From contig CAWIMY010000007.1 of NCBI GenBank assembly GCA_963837355.1, positions 558,001-622,000 of the forward strand: a stretch of DNA of 64,000 bases, read 5' to 3'. The stretch's first letter is position 1, and each line of letters begins with the position of its first letter. A model generated the notes under the pieces. That model had not been told where the DNA came from and did not search any database. It saw nothing but the letters and a program-made list of their open reading frames with translations. Shown here in pieces: positions 56,141 to 64,000 of this stretch. Origin of the DNA: Aureispira sp963837355 (GTDB lineage Bacteria; Bacteroidota; Bacteroidia; Chitinophagales; Saprospiraceae). The translations under genes and the position numbers were made by a program.

Positions 56141-56725
56141 ATGTTATACCGTTTATTTGCGAAGAAAAACCACCCCGACTTAGAGGTGTACTTTCCCCAA
56201 CTCTTACAACAGCTGTCTTTAGATCCTACACAATACGCCATCAAACAACAAGTTGCCCGCTATCAACAGCCCTACCGCTACGTGTTGCAAGGGCAAGGCC
56301 TAACCCTCAGTTGTTACGAAAACCCGCTCAAAGACAAAGCGCGCGAGGAGAAAACCGAAGTGGTGCTGGCTTGTCAAAATACTCCTTGGCTCACCCTTTT
56401 GGCAACCGCTCCCCAACAAGGCGCGCCTCAAAAATACCGTTTAGATGTTTCACCACTACCCGATAAGGCGGCTTGGATGCCTTGGCACTTCGAGAGCAAC
56501 AATCAGGAACTTGCCGAGCATCTATTGGCAGAAACCGCTGCTCACTTAACGTTGTTTAGCGAGTTAGAAGCGACTAGTTTTATCTTAGAACGGCAGCGCT
56601 TATATATCCAGTGGCCTTGGTTGCCGACTACTGTCGCCCGCCAAGAGCAAGTACGAGCAGCGGTTGTTTTCGCGCAAGCGCTCCTTGCAGCCTTAGAGCA
56701 AGTCGCTACGACTACCACGGAATAA
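56141..56725 (+). CDS. Hypothetical protein heading the kinase operon
   Basis: This protein of about 194 residues (ATG at 56141; an in-frame TTG lies three codons earlier) is soluble, alpha/beta and rich in Gln and Leu. It has no signal peptide, membrane helix or recognised family. A late W-P-W-L-P-T-T segment and helical C-terminus may form a contact surface. It ends 35 bp before the first plausible start of the membrane kinase, in the same direction, and is likely part of the same operon. A substrate or adaptor role for the kinase is possible. Confidence 0.6.
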   Translation: MLYRLFAKKNHPDLEVYFPQLLQQLSLDPTQYAIKQQVARYQQPYRYVLQGQGLTLSCYENPLKDKAREEKTEVVLACQNTPWLTLLATAPQQGAPQKYRLDVSPLPDKAAWMPWHFESNNQELAEHLLAETAAHLTLFSELEATSFILERQRLYIQWPWLPTTVARQEQVRAAVVFAQALLAALEQVATTTTE

Positions 56726-56760
56726 GCTTTCTGCTAATTGCCCCAAAAACCAAAAAAAAC

Positions 56761-59196
56761 TTGTCCTCGCCTACTTTTTATTATCGCCACAGCAATAAAC
56801 AAGCGCTCACGCTAGCCGCTACGCCCTTTGCAGGGGGAGGAGAAGGCGAGCTGTTTCATGTCACCCACCCCAAAGGCAACAGTTGGGTAGCTAAGATTTA
56901 TCATCCCTACAAGCGCAGCGCTAATCGCGCGGCTAAAATGGACTATTTGCAGCAGCACAATCCTTATGAGGCCGACGAAAAGGCGGCTTGGGTCTTGGAT
57001 ACGTTGAAAGATGCAGCGGGGAATTTCGTCGGTATTTTGATGCCGTTTCAACGAGGCAGTAAGCTGGAAATCTTGTGCTCGAGCAAGCTGCCGCGCGGTG
57101 CAGGAGATGCTTGGAAGATATATGAACGGGGCCAGCCTTTTGCGATGAAGGGGCGCTTGCAGTTGGGGTTGCAATTGGCTGCTGCAGTGGCGCAGCTGCA
57201 CGCCAGCCAACATTATGTGTTGGTGGATCTAAAGCCCGATAATGTGCTGGTGCAAAATTACCGAAAACTCTCTTTGGTGGATCTGGATTCTGTCGCAGTA
57301 GTCGATCAGGGTACCTTGCGTTTTGGCTCTACGGTAGCGACGCCTGAGTATGCACCGCCCGAACATTACCAAAAAAATCAAGTGCTTTATCCTTCTTGGG
57401 ATAATTTTAGCTTAGCGGTGATTCTTTACAAATTGCTCTGTGGGGTGCATCCTTATGCGGCTACTTCAGGGGCACCTTATGAGCAGGCCACTAGTTTGGG
57501 ACAAAAAATAGAAGAGGGGTTATTTGCCCACAGTACCAGCAAGGCCACTTTTTTGACGGTTATTCCACCACCACACCAGCATTTTTTTCAACTCCCCCAA
57601 GCCTTGCAAGCGCTGTTTTTACAGTGTTTTGAGGTTGGACACAGCCAGCCTGAAAAACGCCCGACAGCGAGTGTTTGGTGCTGGGCAATTCTAGCGGAGT
57701 TGAACGATGACTTATTAACTAGAGAATTTCGGGATACCTTGGTGGATGGATGGGAAGTACCACGGAGCAACCTGCCCTTGGCTTCTAAATTGTTAGAACA
57801 GCATAGAAACCAAAAAGAAGCGTGGGCGCTTATTACTCCACCTACTGAAGTGGCATTGTGGAGTTTATCCAAAAAAGTAGACCATACCTTAGCCCAGCGA
57901 GAGCGTTTCGAAGCGACGGATTGGTGGAAGTTGGAGGTCGCCATTGCAGGGCTGGCGGGTATATTTCTGCTCTTTACTTTAATGGTGGTGAAGACCTATA
58001 CGGGGGGCGTGATGGCTTGGGTTTTAATACTGTGTGCCATTATTATTAGAGTAATTGCTCTTTACTTTCGGCAACGACAACAGGAAAATAAGCTGGATGA
58101 ACAACTTACCGTATACCAACAAGGTAAAGAAAAAATAGCAGTAGAGGAACAAGTATTGGTAGAGCAATGGCAGCGTTGGAAAGTCAAGGAAATACAGCGC
58201 GTACAAGTATTGCTAGAGGAAGTGGACGCTACCATTGCCGCCAAGGACAAACAGGTGCAAACCTTACTGACCGCTCGACAAGCAGCCTACGAGACCGTTA
58301 CCCACCGTTACCGCCAAGCCCTTAAAACTTTGCAACTGCCCGAAGAATGGCAAACTCGCTCTTGGTCGACCATACAAATGACCTTAAAACGCCAACAGCA
58401 GCGCCAAGAAATCGCCATTAGCGAAGCGATGGGTGGGCCAGAAGCGCAAGCCGCTTACCGCGAAGCGTTAGAAAAAATAGAACAACAGTTGCAACAACTG
58501 GAACAGCAACTGTTGGACGAAGCGCGGGTGTTGTTTGATTGGGATGCCTTTTTTGATACGGAAGAAACAGGGATTGCCCTCCACGAAAAAGCCTTACAGA
58601 ATGCCTTAGAAGCGCAACAGGTACCGCATCTGTTGGCCATCGAAAAACTGGAGTGGACAACAACAGACGATTTGAATGTACAGACGGAGAACGGGAGTTT
58701 TATACTAAAAAAAGAAACCTATCAGCAACTGGAAATTTTTTACGAAGCCTACTATTTTTACCAAGAGCCGTTGGCCTTTGCCCGCGCTCAACAAATTGCT
58801 ACAGCACCCGCTTTTTTAAAAATTCGCTTCGAGCGCTTACAAGCTAAGTACCAAACCCAATTGCGTACCCTACAAGAAAACCACCAAGCCCGACAGCAGG
58901 AATTTCAGCTGCCTTACCAACAGGCATTGGTCTTGACCAAATGGCAATTGGAAGAATTAGAAGAATTTATTGAATTGCGGCAAACGGCGTTGTTAGAGGT
59001 GGAACAAGACTACAAAGAGCAATACAGGCTGCTTAAACAGGAGATTGAGCAAGATTTACAACAGCGCTCGGCTATTTTGACACAGTTTCAGACAGATTCT
59101 ACGGCTTATTGGGAACAATTGCAAGAGAAAACTTCTTATATAGAGGTACGTCAACTATTAGAAACGCAGGCGACCTCCATCAAACGCCTGCTATAA
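56761..59196 (+). CDS. Membrane serine/threonine protein kinase with coiled-coil tail
   Basis: Numbering from the TTG at 56761 (no ATG is available; the start is uncertain) gives 811 residues. The kinase core has the glycine loop G-G-G-E-G-E (25-30), the catalytic lysine K45 in V-A-K-I-Y, the HRD-equivalent V-D156-L-K-P-D-N161 and D174-L-D in place of DFG, so it should be active. Two adjacent transmembrane helices lie at about 388-436, and then a long Gln/Glu-rich coiled coil (about 440-805). This kinase-2TM-coiled-coil order is unlike PknB-type kinases with outer sensor domains. The operon partner downstream is a pseudokinase with the same layout. Confidence 0.75.
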   Translation: MSSPTFYYRHSNKQALTLAATPFAGGGEGELFHVTHPKGNSWVAKIYHPYKRSANRAAKMDYLQQHNPYEADEKAAWVLDTLKDAAGNFVGILMPFQRGSKLEILCSSKLPRGAGDAWKIYERGQPFAMKGRLQLGLQLAAAVAQLHASQHYVLVDLKPDNVLVQNYRKLSLVDLDSVAVVDQGTLRFGSTVATPEYAPPEHYQKNQVLYPSWDNFSLAVILYKLLCGVHPYAATSGAPYEQATSLGQKIEEGLFAHSTSKATFLTVIPPPHQHFFQLPQALQALFLQCFEVGHSQPEKRPTASVWCWAILAELNDDLLTREFRDTLVDGWEVPRSNLPLASKLLEQHRNQKEAWALITPPTEVALWSLSKKVDHTLAQRERFEATDWWKLEVAIAGLAGIFLLFTLMVVKTYTGGVMAWVLILCAIIIRVIALYFRQRQQENKLDEQLTVYQQGKEKIAVEEQVLVEQWQRWKVKEIQRVQVLLEEVDATIAAKDKQVQTLLTARQAAYETVTHRYRQALKTLQLPEEWQTRSWSTIQMTLKRQQQRQEIAISEAMGGPEAQAAYREALEKIEQQLQQLEQQLLDEARVLFDWDAFFDTEETGIALHEKALQNALEAQQVPHLLAIEKLEWTTTDDLNVQTENGSFILKKETYQQLEIFYEAYYFYQEPLAFARAQQIATAPAFLKIRFERLQAKYQTQLRTLQENHQARQQEFQLPYQQALVLTKWQLEELEEFIELRQTALLEVEQDYKEQYRLLKQEIEQDLQQRSAILTQFQTDSTAYWEQLQEKTSYIEVRQLLETQATSIKRLL

Positions 59197-59243
59197 CTGG
59201 ATAGGGTTCCCCCGCTAGCGCGCCTATTTTGCAAGCATTGCCG

Positions 59244-60851
59244 ATGCCTAGATATGCCACGCTCCAACAAAAACAGCGGCTAGAATTGCCGCTCGAACCA
59301 TTTGCTCGAAGCCGACAGCACTACCGCTATCGACTGAGTACTCCTGCCTTGGGACAAGCTTGTGTTGTGCAATTGTACCACGATGTGGATTGGTTAGCCC
59401 AACAACTACCGTTCTTACAACAATTAATACAACAAACAGCCACTACTACCGTGGGGGGCTTTCCATTGGATGTGGTACTCGATGTCACAGGGCAGACTGT
59501 TGGCTTATTGTTGCCTGCGGTCGAAGGCCGAGTGCTTGTATCAGAATGGCCATTATTGAGCCGAGCCGAGCAGTATTTATTGGCCTATCGCTTGTTTTTA
59601 TTGGCGGGGCAATTAGAACAACAAGCGTTGCCGTTGGTGTTGGACTTATCACAATTTCTAGTGAATGAAACAGGGCAGGTGGCTTGGCAATGGAACGAAG
59701 CGGCTTTGGGGTGGACGGGACAATCTATTACTAACTACAGCGCTTGGTGGGAAACCTTATTGCCTACGCTTCCGCTAACCACTACTGCTGTGCCTCGAAC
59801 GGCTCTGGATATGGCGGCTTTTTTGCTCACGGCTATCCCTCTCGTACAAGCACAAATAGTATTAGAAAAAACATTGGACAGTATTGCTCCCTTATCGGAA
59901 ACGCGGCTGCCCATTCCTGTGCTTACTCCTTTAGATCCTAAAAAAACAATTGCGGCGGCTGTTGCTTCTACGATTGATTGGCCACTTTTAACCTTTGCCA
60001 AAAGACCATTGTCTGTGCATCCTTTGACGGCGCGGATAGAAACGGGGATTTGGGGAAGCAGCACGTGCCTGTTGGTACTAGCTTTAGGACTTGCAATAGC
60101 TTATGTTGTTTGGCCTGCTTTATTGGTCGCGTATGCCCAAGCTTATTATGCCTTGATTGGGGCGTGGTTGGTGGGAGGGTTATTGCTTTTGGGCTTGTGC
60201 CTAATTGGAGGCAGTTATACTGCGTTACAGGCGGCTCGTTGGATCAGTCGTCAAGTGCAGCGGCAGTTGCCTTCTATTTTTTATAAGACCCATCCCAAGT
60301 TAGAACGGGCTACTGAACACGGGGTACCTCCCTTGGCTTTGGAAGCCTACCATACTCAGCAAACTGCCCTACAGGAAGAAGCGACACGGCTAAACAGCGC
60401 TTGTATTCGTTGGCAGAAAGCGACCCAACAATGCCAACAGCACCTAATTCAAGTGCGCAGCCAAGCTAACCAACAATTGGAACGTGCCTATGAACATTAC
60501 CGTGCGGCTCATTGGCAAGTAGAACAAGGCCAAAAGCGCCAACTTTTGCAAGCATTGAAACGCGAGCAGCGCAAGGAGTTGGCAGTGCAATTAAAACGAA
60601 GCCAGGAACTTGCTGTCCTAAAGCATTTACAAGAAGTGTATATTGCTGAAATAGTACAAATTAAGCAGCGCTATTGGTTGGCTCAAACTGCCCCACAGCA
60701 GCAATGGCAAACGTATAAAAAACAAGAGGAGCAGTTGCAACAACGTTTAGCCGACTGGAAAGCACGGCAACAGACACATGTAGCAACACAGCAACGAATG
60801 GAAAAAGTAGCGCAAGCTTGGACGCTAGAGCATTACCGCCAAGCTTTGTAA
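59244..60851 (+). CDS. Pseudokinase with two transmembrane helices and coiled coil
   Basis: The ATG at 59244-59246 gives 535 residues. The N-terminal 200 residues align by pattern with the upstream kinase: C-V-V-Q-L-Y-H for the lysine strand, then P-L-V-L-D-L-S-Q-F-L-V for the catalytic loop and Q-V-A-W-Q-W-N-E for the metal loop. However, the lysine, the K-P-D-N residues and the DFG aspartate are absent. Two transmembrane helices (about 268-324) and a Gln-rich coiled coil (about 365-530) follow, as in the kinase. A role as activator or scaffold of the kinase, perhaps by coiled-coil pairing, is inferred. Confidence 0.65.
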   Translation: MPRYATLQQKQRLELPLEPFARSRQHYRYRLSTPALGQACVVQLYHDVDWLAQQLPFLQQLIQQTATTTVGGFPLDVVLDVTGQTVGLLLPAVEGRVLVSEWPLLSRAEQYLLAYRLFLLAGQLEQQALPLVLDLSQFLVNETGQVAWQWNEAALGWTGQSITNYSAWWETLLPTLPLTTTAVPRTALDMAAFLLTAIPLVQAQIVLEKTLDSIAPLSETRLPIPVLTPLDPKKTIAAAVASTIDWPLLTFAKRPLSVHPLTARIETGIWGSSTCLLVLALGLAIAYVVWPALLVAYAQAYYALIGAWLVGGLLLLGLCLIGGSYTALQAARWISRQVQRQLPSIFYKTHPKLERATEHGVPPLALEAYHTQQTALQEEATRLNSACIRWQKATQQCQQHLIQVRSQANQQLERAYEHYRAAHWQVEQGQKRQLLQALKREQRKELAVQLKRSQELAVLKHLQEVYIAEIVQIKQRYWLAQTAPQQQWQTYKKQEEQLQQRLADWKARQQTHVATQQRMEKVAQAWTLEHYRQAL

Positions 60852-60883
60852 GAATTAGGCAACAGCAGCGGTTCTAGAAAACA

Positions 60884-60920
60884 ATAAGGGCGCACTATCA
60901 TCGAGATAGCGCGCCCTTAT
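60884..60920. terminator. Hairpin between convergent genes
   Basis: Ten-bp outer arms (60884-60893, 60911-60920) plus an inner 5-bp stem, between the pseudokinase stop and the convergent hypothetical gene; probably bidirectional. Confidence 0.65.
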
Positions 60921-60939
60921 GACGTTGGATAACACTTGG

Positions 60940-61584
60940 TTAGTCCTTAATCATGTTGTCAATCAAATCATAAATCGCTATCGTACGCACTTGTTCTTGC
61001 TCCAACAAGCTCAAATCTAGCTTAGTAACTTCGACGGCTTTGTGAGCAATAGCATCGGGTAAAGCGATTCTAGCGACTTCTTCGTTGCCGATAAAAATCT
61101 TGTTGATGCTGCTGGCACCGTGGCGTTGTAATTTGGCAACTTCATCGTTCTTAGTATCGTAAAATACCCCATTCTCCCGAATCAAGCCTTTGCGAACGCC
61201 ATCGACAGTGATTTCAGTGCCTTTATTGGTAATTCTAAAAATATACTCGTGATCCAAGGATAGAATGTACAATACGGCATTGTGGCCTGGGCCAATATAT
61301 TTGCGGAAAGCATAAGCGAAAATAGGCTCGTTGTCTTTGGATAAAAACACACCACTGCCAGACCGCTTTTGGCCTTTGTCCATGATTTCTTCCATCTGCT
61401 TGGGCGACATTTCCTCCGTCCAAGGCATAAAACCACCTTTGAACTGGGCGACGCTCTTTTTGAGGTCGACCAAGTCTTTTTCGATTTCGTCGCCTGTTGG
61501 TTGGACATTGCGCAAGAAGCCTAATAAAAAGAAAACTAAAACGCCGATAACGGCAAGGGTAACAACAATGCTAATGACTCCCAT
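60940..61584 (-). CDS. Membrane-anchored hypothetical protein
   Basis: This 214-residue protein has one N-terminal transmembrane helix (I-S-I-V-V-T-L-A-V-I-G-V-L-V-F-F-L-L-G-F-L) and a soluble alpha/beta domain. The segments G-P-G-H-N-A-V-L-Y-I-L-S-L-D-H-E-Y and S-L-L-E-Q-E-Q-V-R-T-I-A-I-Y-D-L-I-D-N are the most ordered. I recognise no family and no catalytic motif. It lies 27 bp after the Cys/His-rich pair and may share their transcript. Confidence 0.6.
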   Translation of the reverse strand: MGVISIVVTLAVIGVLVFFLLGFLRNVQPTGDEIEKDLVDLKKSVAQFKGGFMPWTEEMSPKQMEEIMDKGQKRSGSGVFLSKDNEPIFAYAFRKYIGPGHNAVLYILSLDHEYIFRITNKGTEITVDGVRKGLIRENGVFYDTKNDEVAKLQRHGASSINKIFIGNEEVARIALPDAIAHKAVEVTKLDLSLLEQEQVRTIAIYDLIDNMIKD

Positions 61585-61611
61585 AGTGTGTGGTGTTGGA
61601 ACGTGAGCTTA

Positions 61612-62175
61612 CTACTGGTTCTGAATTTTATAAACCTTGGTACATACCTTACAATAGTTTTTGAACAAGTATTGTTTGGCGTGGGGCATATCGGAGGAAG
61701 GATCTTTTTCGTAATCCGTCTTATCGTGATCGGGGTTGCCTTTCAACGGTGTCGCATGTAACTCACAGCGCTCAAACGTTGCGTCGCCTTTGTTTTCGGC
61801 TTTGTCTTCCTCCTCAATGTCTTTGGCCTCTTTGTCCATGACGCGGGTGCAAACAGGGCAGTAGCGGCGGTAATTGAGCTGGTAAGCAAACGGGTATTCG
61901 TCGCCAGGCGTGTAATCCGAGGCATCGGCGCGGTAGTTGTCGCTGAGGCTCATGCGTTTGTTGTGCAAGGGGCAGCGATCCATCGTGTTTTTCTCTTCTC
62001 TGGTAGTGGTGCTAAGCTGTACCATAATCGCCGCAGTAGAATTGCCGCTTTTGGCTACTTTTACTTTCTTAGGCTCTTTTTCTTTCTTTTCCTTTTGAGC
62101 CGAAACTTGGCTGAGGTTAACAAACAAAGTCATTAACACCAAAAGGCATAACATAGGTAATTGTCTTACGATCAT
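61612..62175 (-). CDS. Secreted CxxH/CxxC double-motif protein, paralogue 1
   Basis: This 187-residue protein has a signal peptide (ending ...Q-V-S-A-Q), a Lys-rich spacer and two internal repeats. Each repeat carries C-x-x-H and, about 35 residues later, Y-C-x-x-C: C68/H71 with C106/C109, and C137/H140 with C175/C178. The spacing suggests two small zinc-ribbon-like or otherwise metal-binding domains in an exported protein. I know no family with exactly this pattern. It is the second of a tandem duplicate pair (50-bp gap) and probably co-transcribed. Confidence 0.68.
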   Translation of the reverse strand: MIVRQLPMLCLLVLMTLFVNLSQVSAQKEKKEKEPKKVKVAKSGNSTAAIMVQLSTTTREEKNTMDRCPLHNKRMSLSDNYRADASDYTPGDEYPFAYQLNYRRYCPVCTRVMDKEAKDIEEEDKAENKGDATFERCELHATPLKGNPDHDKTDYEKDPSSDMPHAKQYLFKNYCKVCTKVYKIQNQ

Positions 62176-62225
62176 TATTGGTTGGTTTTGTTAAGTATCG
62201 AAGTAGTTAAACCCACTTCATCATT

Positions 62226-62780
62226 TTATTCTTGACTGCGAACGATCTTAGTACAAGTTTTACAATAATATTTGAACAAGTATTGCTTGGCATGTGGGGT
62301 ATTAGAATCGGGGTGTCGCTCGTATTGAATGCGGTCGTGTTCTGGATTGCCCTTTAATTGAGCATTGTGAACAGGGCAGCGCTCAAAGGTGGAGCGGGCA
62401 ATTTTAGGCATTTGTGTACCAGACTCTTTGGCCATAATCCGCGTGCAGGTTTTGCAATAGCGGCGATAGTTGAGTTGGTAAGCAAAGGGGTATTCGTAAC
62501 AAGTGGTATAGTCTGAGGCATTTGCCCGATAATTATCACTTAACGGCATCTCTCGGTTGCTGTGGTGCAAGGGACACTCATTCATAGTATTTTTTTCCTC
62601 TCTTGACATCTTGCTCACCCGATGAACGGTTTGTGCATAGGCTTGCCGCGCCCTATAATCCCGCTCGCGTTTGCTCATTGTCCGTCGTTCGGGGACACTG
62701 TCTTGCGGTTGGGCAAATGCCTCAGAAGCAGAGGTGCCTAAGAAGATCAATAAAAGAAAAAATGTCAATAGTCGTATCAT
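62226..62780 (-). CDS. Secreted CxxH/CxxC double-motif protein, paralogue 2
   Basis: This 184-residue paralogue of the next gene has a signal peptide (ending ...A-F-A-Q) and keeps all eight presumed ligands: C69/H72, C109/C112, C135/H138 and C173/C176. The shared blocks S-D-N-Y-R-A, Y-P-F-A-Y-Q-L-N-Y-R-R-Y-C and A-K-Q-Y-L-F-K show strong conservation between the copies; the linkers diverge. Four repeats in two genes point to internal duplication followed by gene duplication. Metal storage, delivery or a structural role outside the inner membrane is possible. The 225 bp before it hold nothing I can support. Confidence 0.68.
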   Translation of the reverse strand: MIRLLTFFLLLIFLGTSASEAFAQPQDSVPERRTMSKRERDYRARQAYAQTVHRVSKMSREEKNTMNECPLHHSNREMPLSDNYRANASDYTTCYEYPFAYQLNYRRYCKTCTRIMAKESGTQMPKIARSTFERCPVHNAQLKGNPEHDRIQYERHPDSNTPHAKQYLFKYYCKTCTKIVRSQE

Positions 62781-63005
62781 AATAGCTTAGTAAGACCTGC
62801 CTAGCCAATTAAGGGGAGAAAAAAAAGGCTTTTTTGCCTCTTTCTAAAACGCCTATTTTCAACGAGTACAAGCACGAGTAAGTTGTATTTGCTGGTCTAA
62901 AAATACAGTTTTTGTACCAGTATCTGAGCCCCTAAGATCAAAAAGAGTTCCTAAAAGGGAGTAGTTCAATTTTATTCACAAATGTTTAACCTTTTTGGGG
63001 TCTTG

Positions 63006-63788
63006 CTATTCACAAGGCCATTGTTTGTCCGACAAGGAAAACCAGGCTCTTCTATAGTTAAAATGCCACCATTCCGTAGTCACTGTTTTGAACCCATATT
63101 TTTCTAGGGTACTGCGAAGGAGTTGGCGGTTGTCTAGGACGGCTGGCGGCAAATCTTGATTGACCCAATAGGCTTCTTTCCCAAAGTAGTCGTAGTGGGT
63201 TCCCATTTCTAATTGTTTTTGGGTGGCTAAGTCGATGAGGGTGAGGTCGAGCGCCCCGCCTCGGCTGTGCATCGAGCCTCTAGAGGGAGGAGCGACATAG
63301 CGGCGGTCGGGCATTTTTTTCCAGAGTTTGTGCTGGGCACTTTTTGGTCGATAACAATCAAAGAGTTTGAAGCCGATCCCTTTTTCTTTTAGAGCGGCGT
63401 TGGCTTTTAGAAGTGCTTTGGCGGTAGCAAGGCGCATTAGGCACTTGGGGCAATCGTAAATTTGCAGCTTCATGAAATTGTTTGTCGTCGCATAACGCAG
63501 ATCCAAGACCATATCAGACGCTAAATCTTCAATATCCACCCAAGCACTGTCTGGGCCACTTAACATAGAATCTATTTGCGCGGCAGTAGGGCGAGGGGCA
63601 GTAAGTGGAACCGTATTCAGTATAGGTGCCATCGGGATACTACTATCTGCCACCATTAGGGCACTGTGCTCCCGCGCTTCGGCCGGTTCTTGGCAGGCAT
63701 TTAAGAGGCTTGCCAAGAACCCGCCGAAAATAAAGCAATATTTTATTCTGATAGTCAACAAAAGGCTATTGATATTTTTTGCGGGCAC
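63006..63788 (-). CDS. D-alanyl-D-alanine dipeptidase (VanX-like, M15) lipoprotein
   Basis: This protein of about 260 residues hydrolyses D-Ala-D-Ala or related peptides. The zinc ligands and catalytic residues of the M15 family are present: S-M-H174-S-R-G-G-A-L-D181 and E239-W-W-H242. The N-terminus carries a lipobox (S-L-L-N-A-C32), so it faces the periplasm and more likely serves peptidoglycan recycling than vancomycin resistance; no vanH or vanA homologue is near. The start is a GTG at 63786-63788 overlapping smpB by 23 bp, or a TTG about ten codons later. Confidence 0.85.
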   Translation of the reverse strand: MPAKNINSLLLTIRIKYCFIFGGFLASLLNACQEPAEAREHSALMVADSSIPMAPILNTVPLTAPRPTAAQIDSMLSGPDSAWVDIEDLASDMVLDLRYATTNNFMKLQIYDCPKCLMRLATAKALLKANAALKEKGIGFKLFDCYRPKSAQHKLWKKMPDRRYVAPPSRGSMHSRGGALDLTLIDLATQKQLEMGTHYDYFGKEAYWVNQDLPPAVLDNRQLLRSTLEKYGFKTVTTEWWHFNYRRAWFSLSDKQWPCE

Positions 63789-64000
63789 GGTCGAGCGTTC
63801 GTTTGTTGTCGCGCTCTTTCATGGTTTCGCGTTTGTCAAAGGTTTTTTTACCTTTAGCGAGTGCAATTTCTAGCTTGGCAAAACCGCGATCAGAAATAAA
63901 TAAGCGGTAAGGAACAATAGAATACCCTTGTTCTTTAACTTTGCTTTGAAATTTACGCAATTCCAATTTATTGACCAACAATTTGCGGGGGCGTTTGGGG
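63766..64000 (-). CDS. smpB: SsrA-binding protein SmpB (5' end outside window)
   Basis: The C-terminal 77 residues or so of SmpB, which brings tmRNA to stalled ribosomes. The reading continues past the window edge as P-R-K-L-L-V-N-K-L-E-L-R-K. Then come G-Y-S-I-V-P-Y-R-L-F-I-S and the typical basic tail K-G-K-K-T-F-D-K-R-E and D-R-A-R-K-K. The beta-barrel N-terminus is cut off. No tmRNA gene is seen in the window. Confidence 0.93.
   Translation of the reverse strand, partial: PKRPRKLLVNKLELRKFQSKVKEQGYSIVPYRLFISDRGFAKLEIALAKGKKTFDKRETMKERDNKRTLDRARKKYQ

Noticed and set aside
63006..63788. Vancomycin-resistance gene
   Set aside because: VanX-like dipeptidases without VanH and VanA neighbours are common housekeeping or recycling enzymes, and this one is a lipoprotein.

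Overview
The window looks like the chromosome of a free-living member of the Bacteroidota, most likely Saprospira-like (order Saprospirales). The direct signs are C-terminal type IX secretion (T9SS) sorting domains on four large secreted proteins, matches to the Bacteroidota -7 promoter element TAnnTTTG, and an ATP synthase cluster in the order B-E-F-H-A-G with no beta or epsilon genes beside it. The taxon below phylum level is inference. I saw no rRNA, tRNA, CRISPR array or intact insertion sequence.

Layout. 1-4.8 kb: a lipoprotein serine hydrolase, a T9SS-exported PKD-like protein and CTP synthase. 4.8-24 kb: a surface-polysaccharide locus. A leftward block holds two sugar epimerase/dehydratase-type SDR proteins, four glycosyltransferases and an RmlC-like epimerase. 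A rightward block holds a UDP-HexNAc dehydrogenase and, after a 7.3-kb giant repetitive adhesin-like gene, a WlbA/WbpB-like oxidoreductase, a WlbB/WbpD-like N-acetyltransferase and an MFS transporter. 23.7-29.3 kb: a T9SS serine hydrolase; an AT-rich island that appears to have replaced the middle of a divergent oxidoreductase/HxlR-regulator pair; a glucosaminidase-LysM protein and TadA. 29.5-35.8 kb: TolC-like and membrane-fusion efflux genes, a PpiD-like chaperone and a TPR protein. 36-43 kb: a very large Upf1-like helicase whose catalytic motifs are degenerate, a 28-bp tandem array upstream of it, a T9SS type-B surface protein and a small cytochrome-b5-like protein. 43.4-49.1 kb: the ATP synthase operon. 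49.2-64 kb: a lipoprotein, a membrane-anchored CHAT-TPR protease, an SCP2/sulfotransferase/DUF1214 operon, a kinase-pseudokinase membrane operon, tandem secreted Cys/His-rich paralogues, a VanX-like dipeptidase and the start-truncated smpB.

Quality warning. Six genes, including the normally essential pyrG, contain single-base frameshifts (eight in total, two of them in the giant adhesin), and the TolC gene also has an in-frame TGA. This density suggests assembly or read errors more than real decay. Those genes are annotated over their full span, with the break positions given.

The strongest candidates for undescribed biology are the three-gene kinase/pseudokinase operon at 56.1-60.9 kb, the degenerate helicase at 36-39.9 kb, and the island at 25.06-27.59 kb with its recombined gene fragment.
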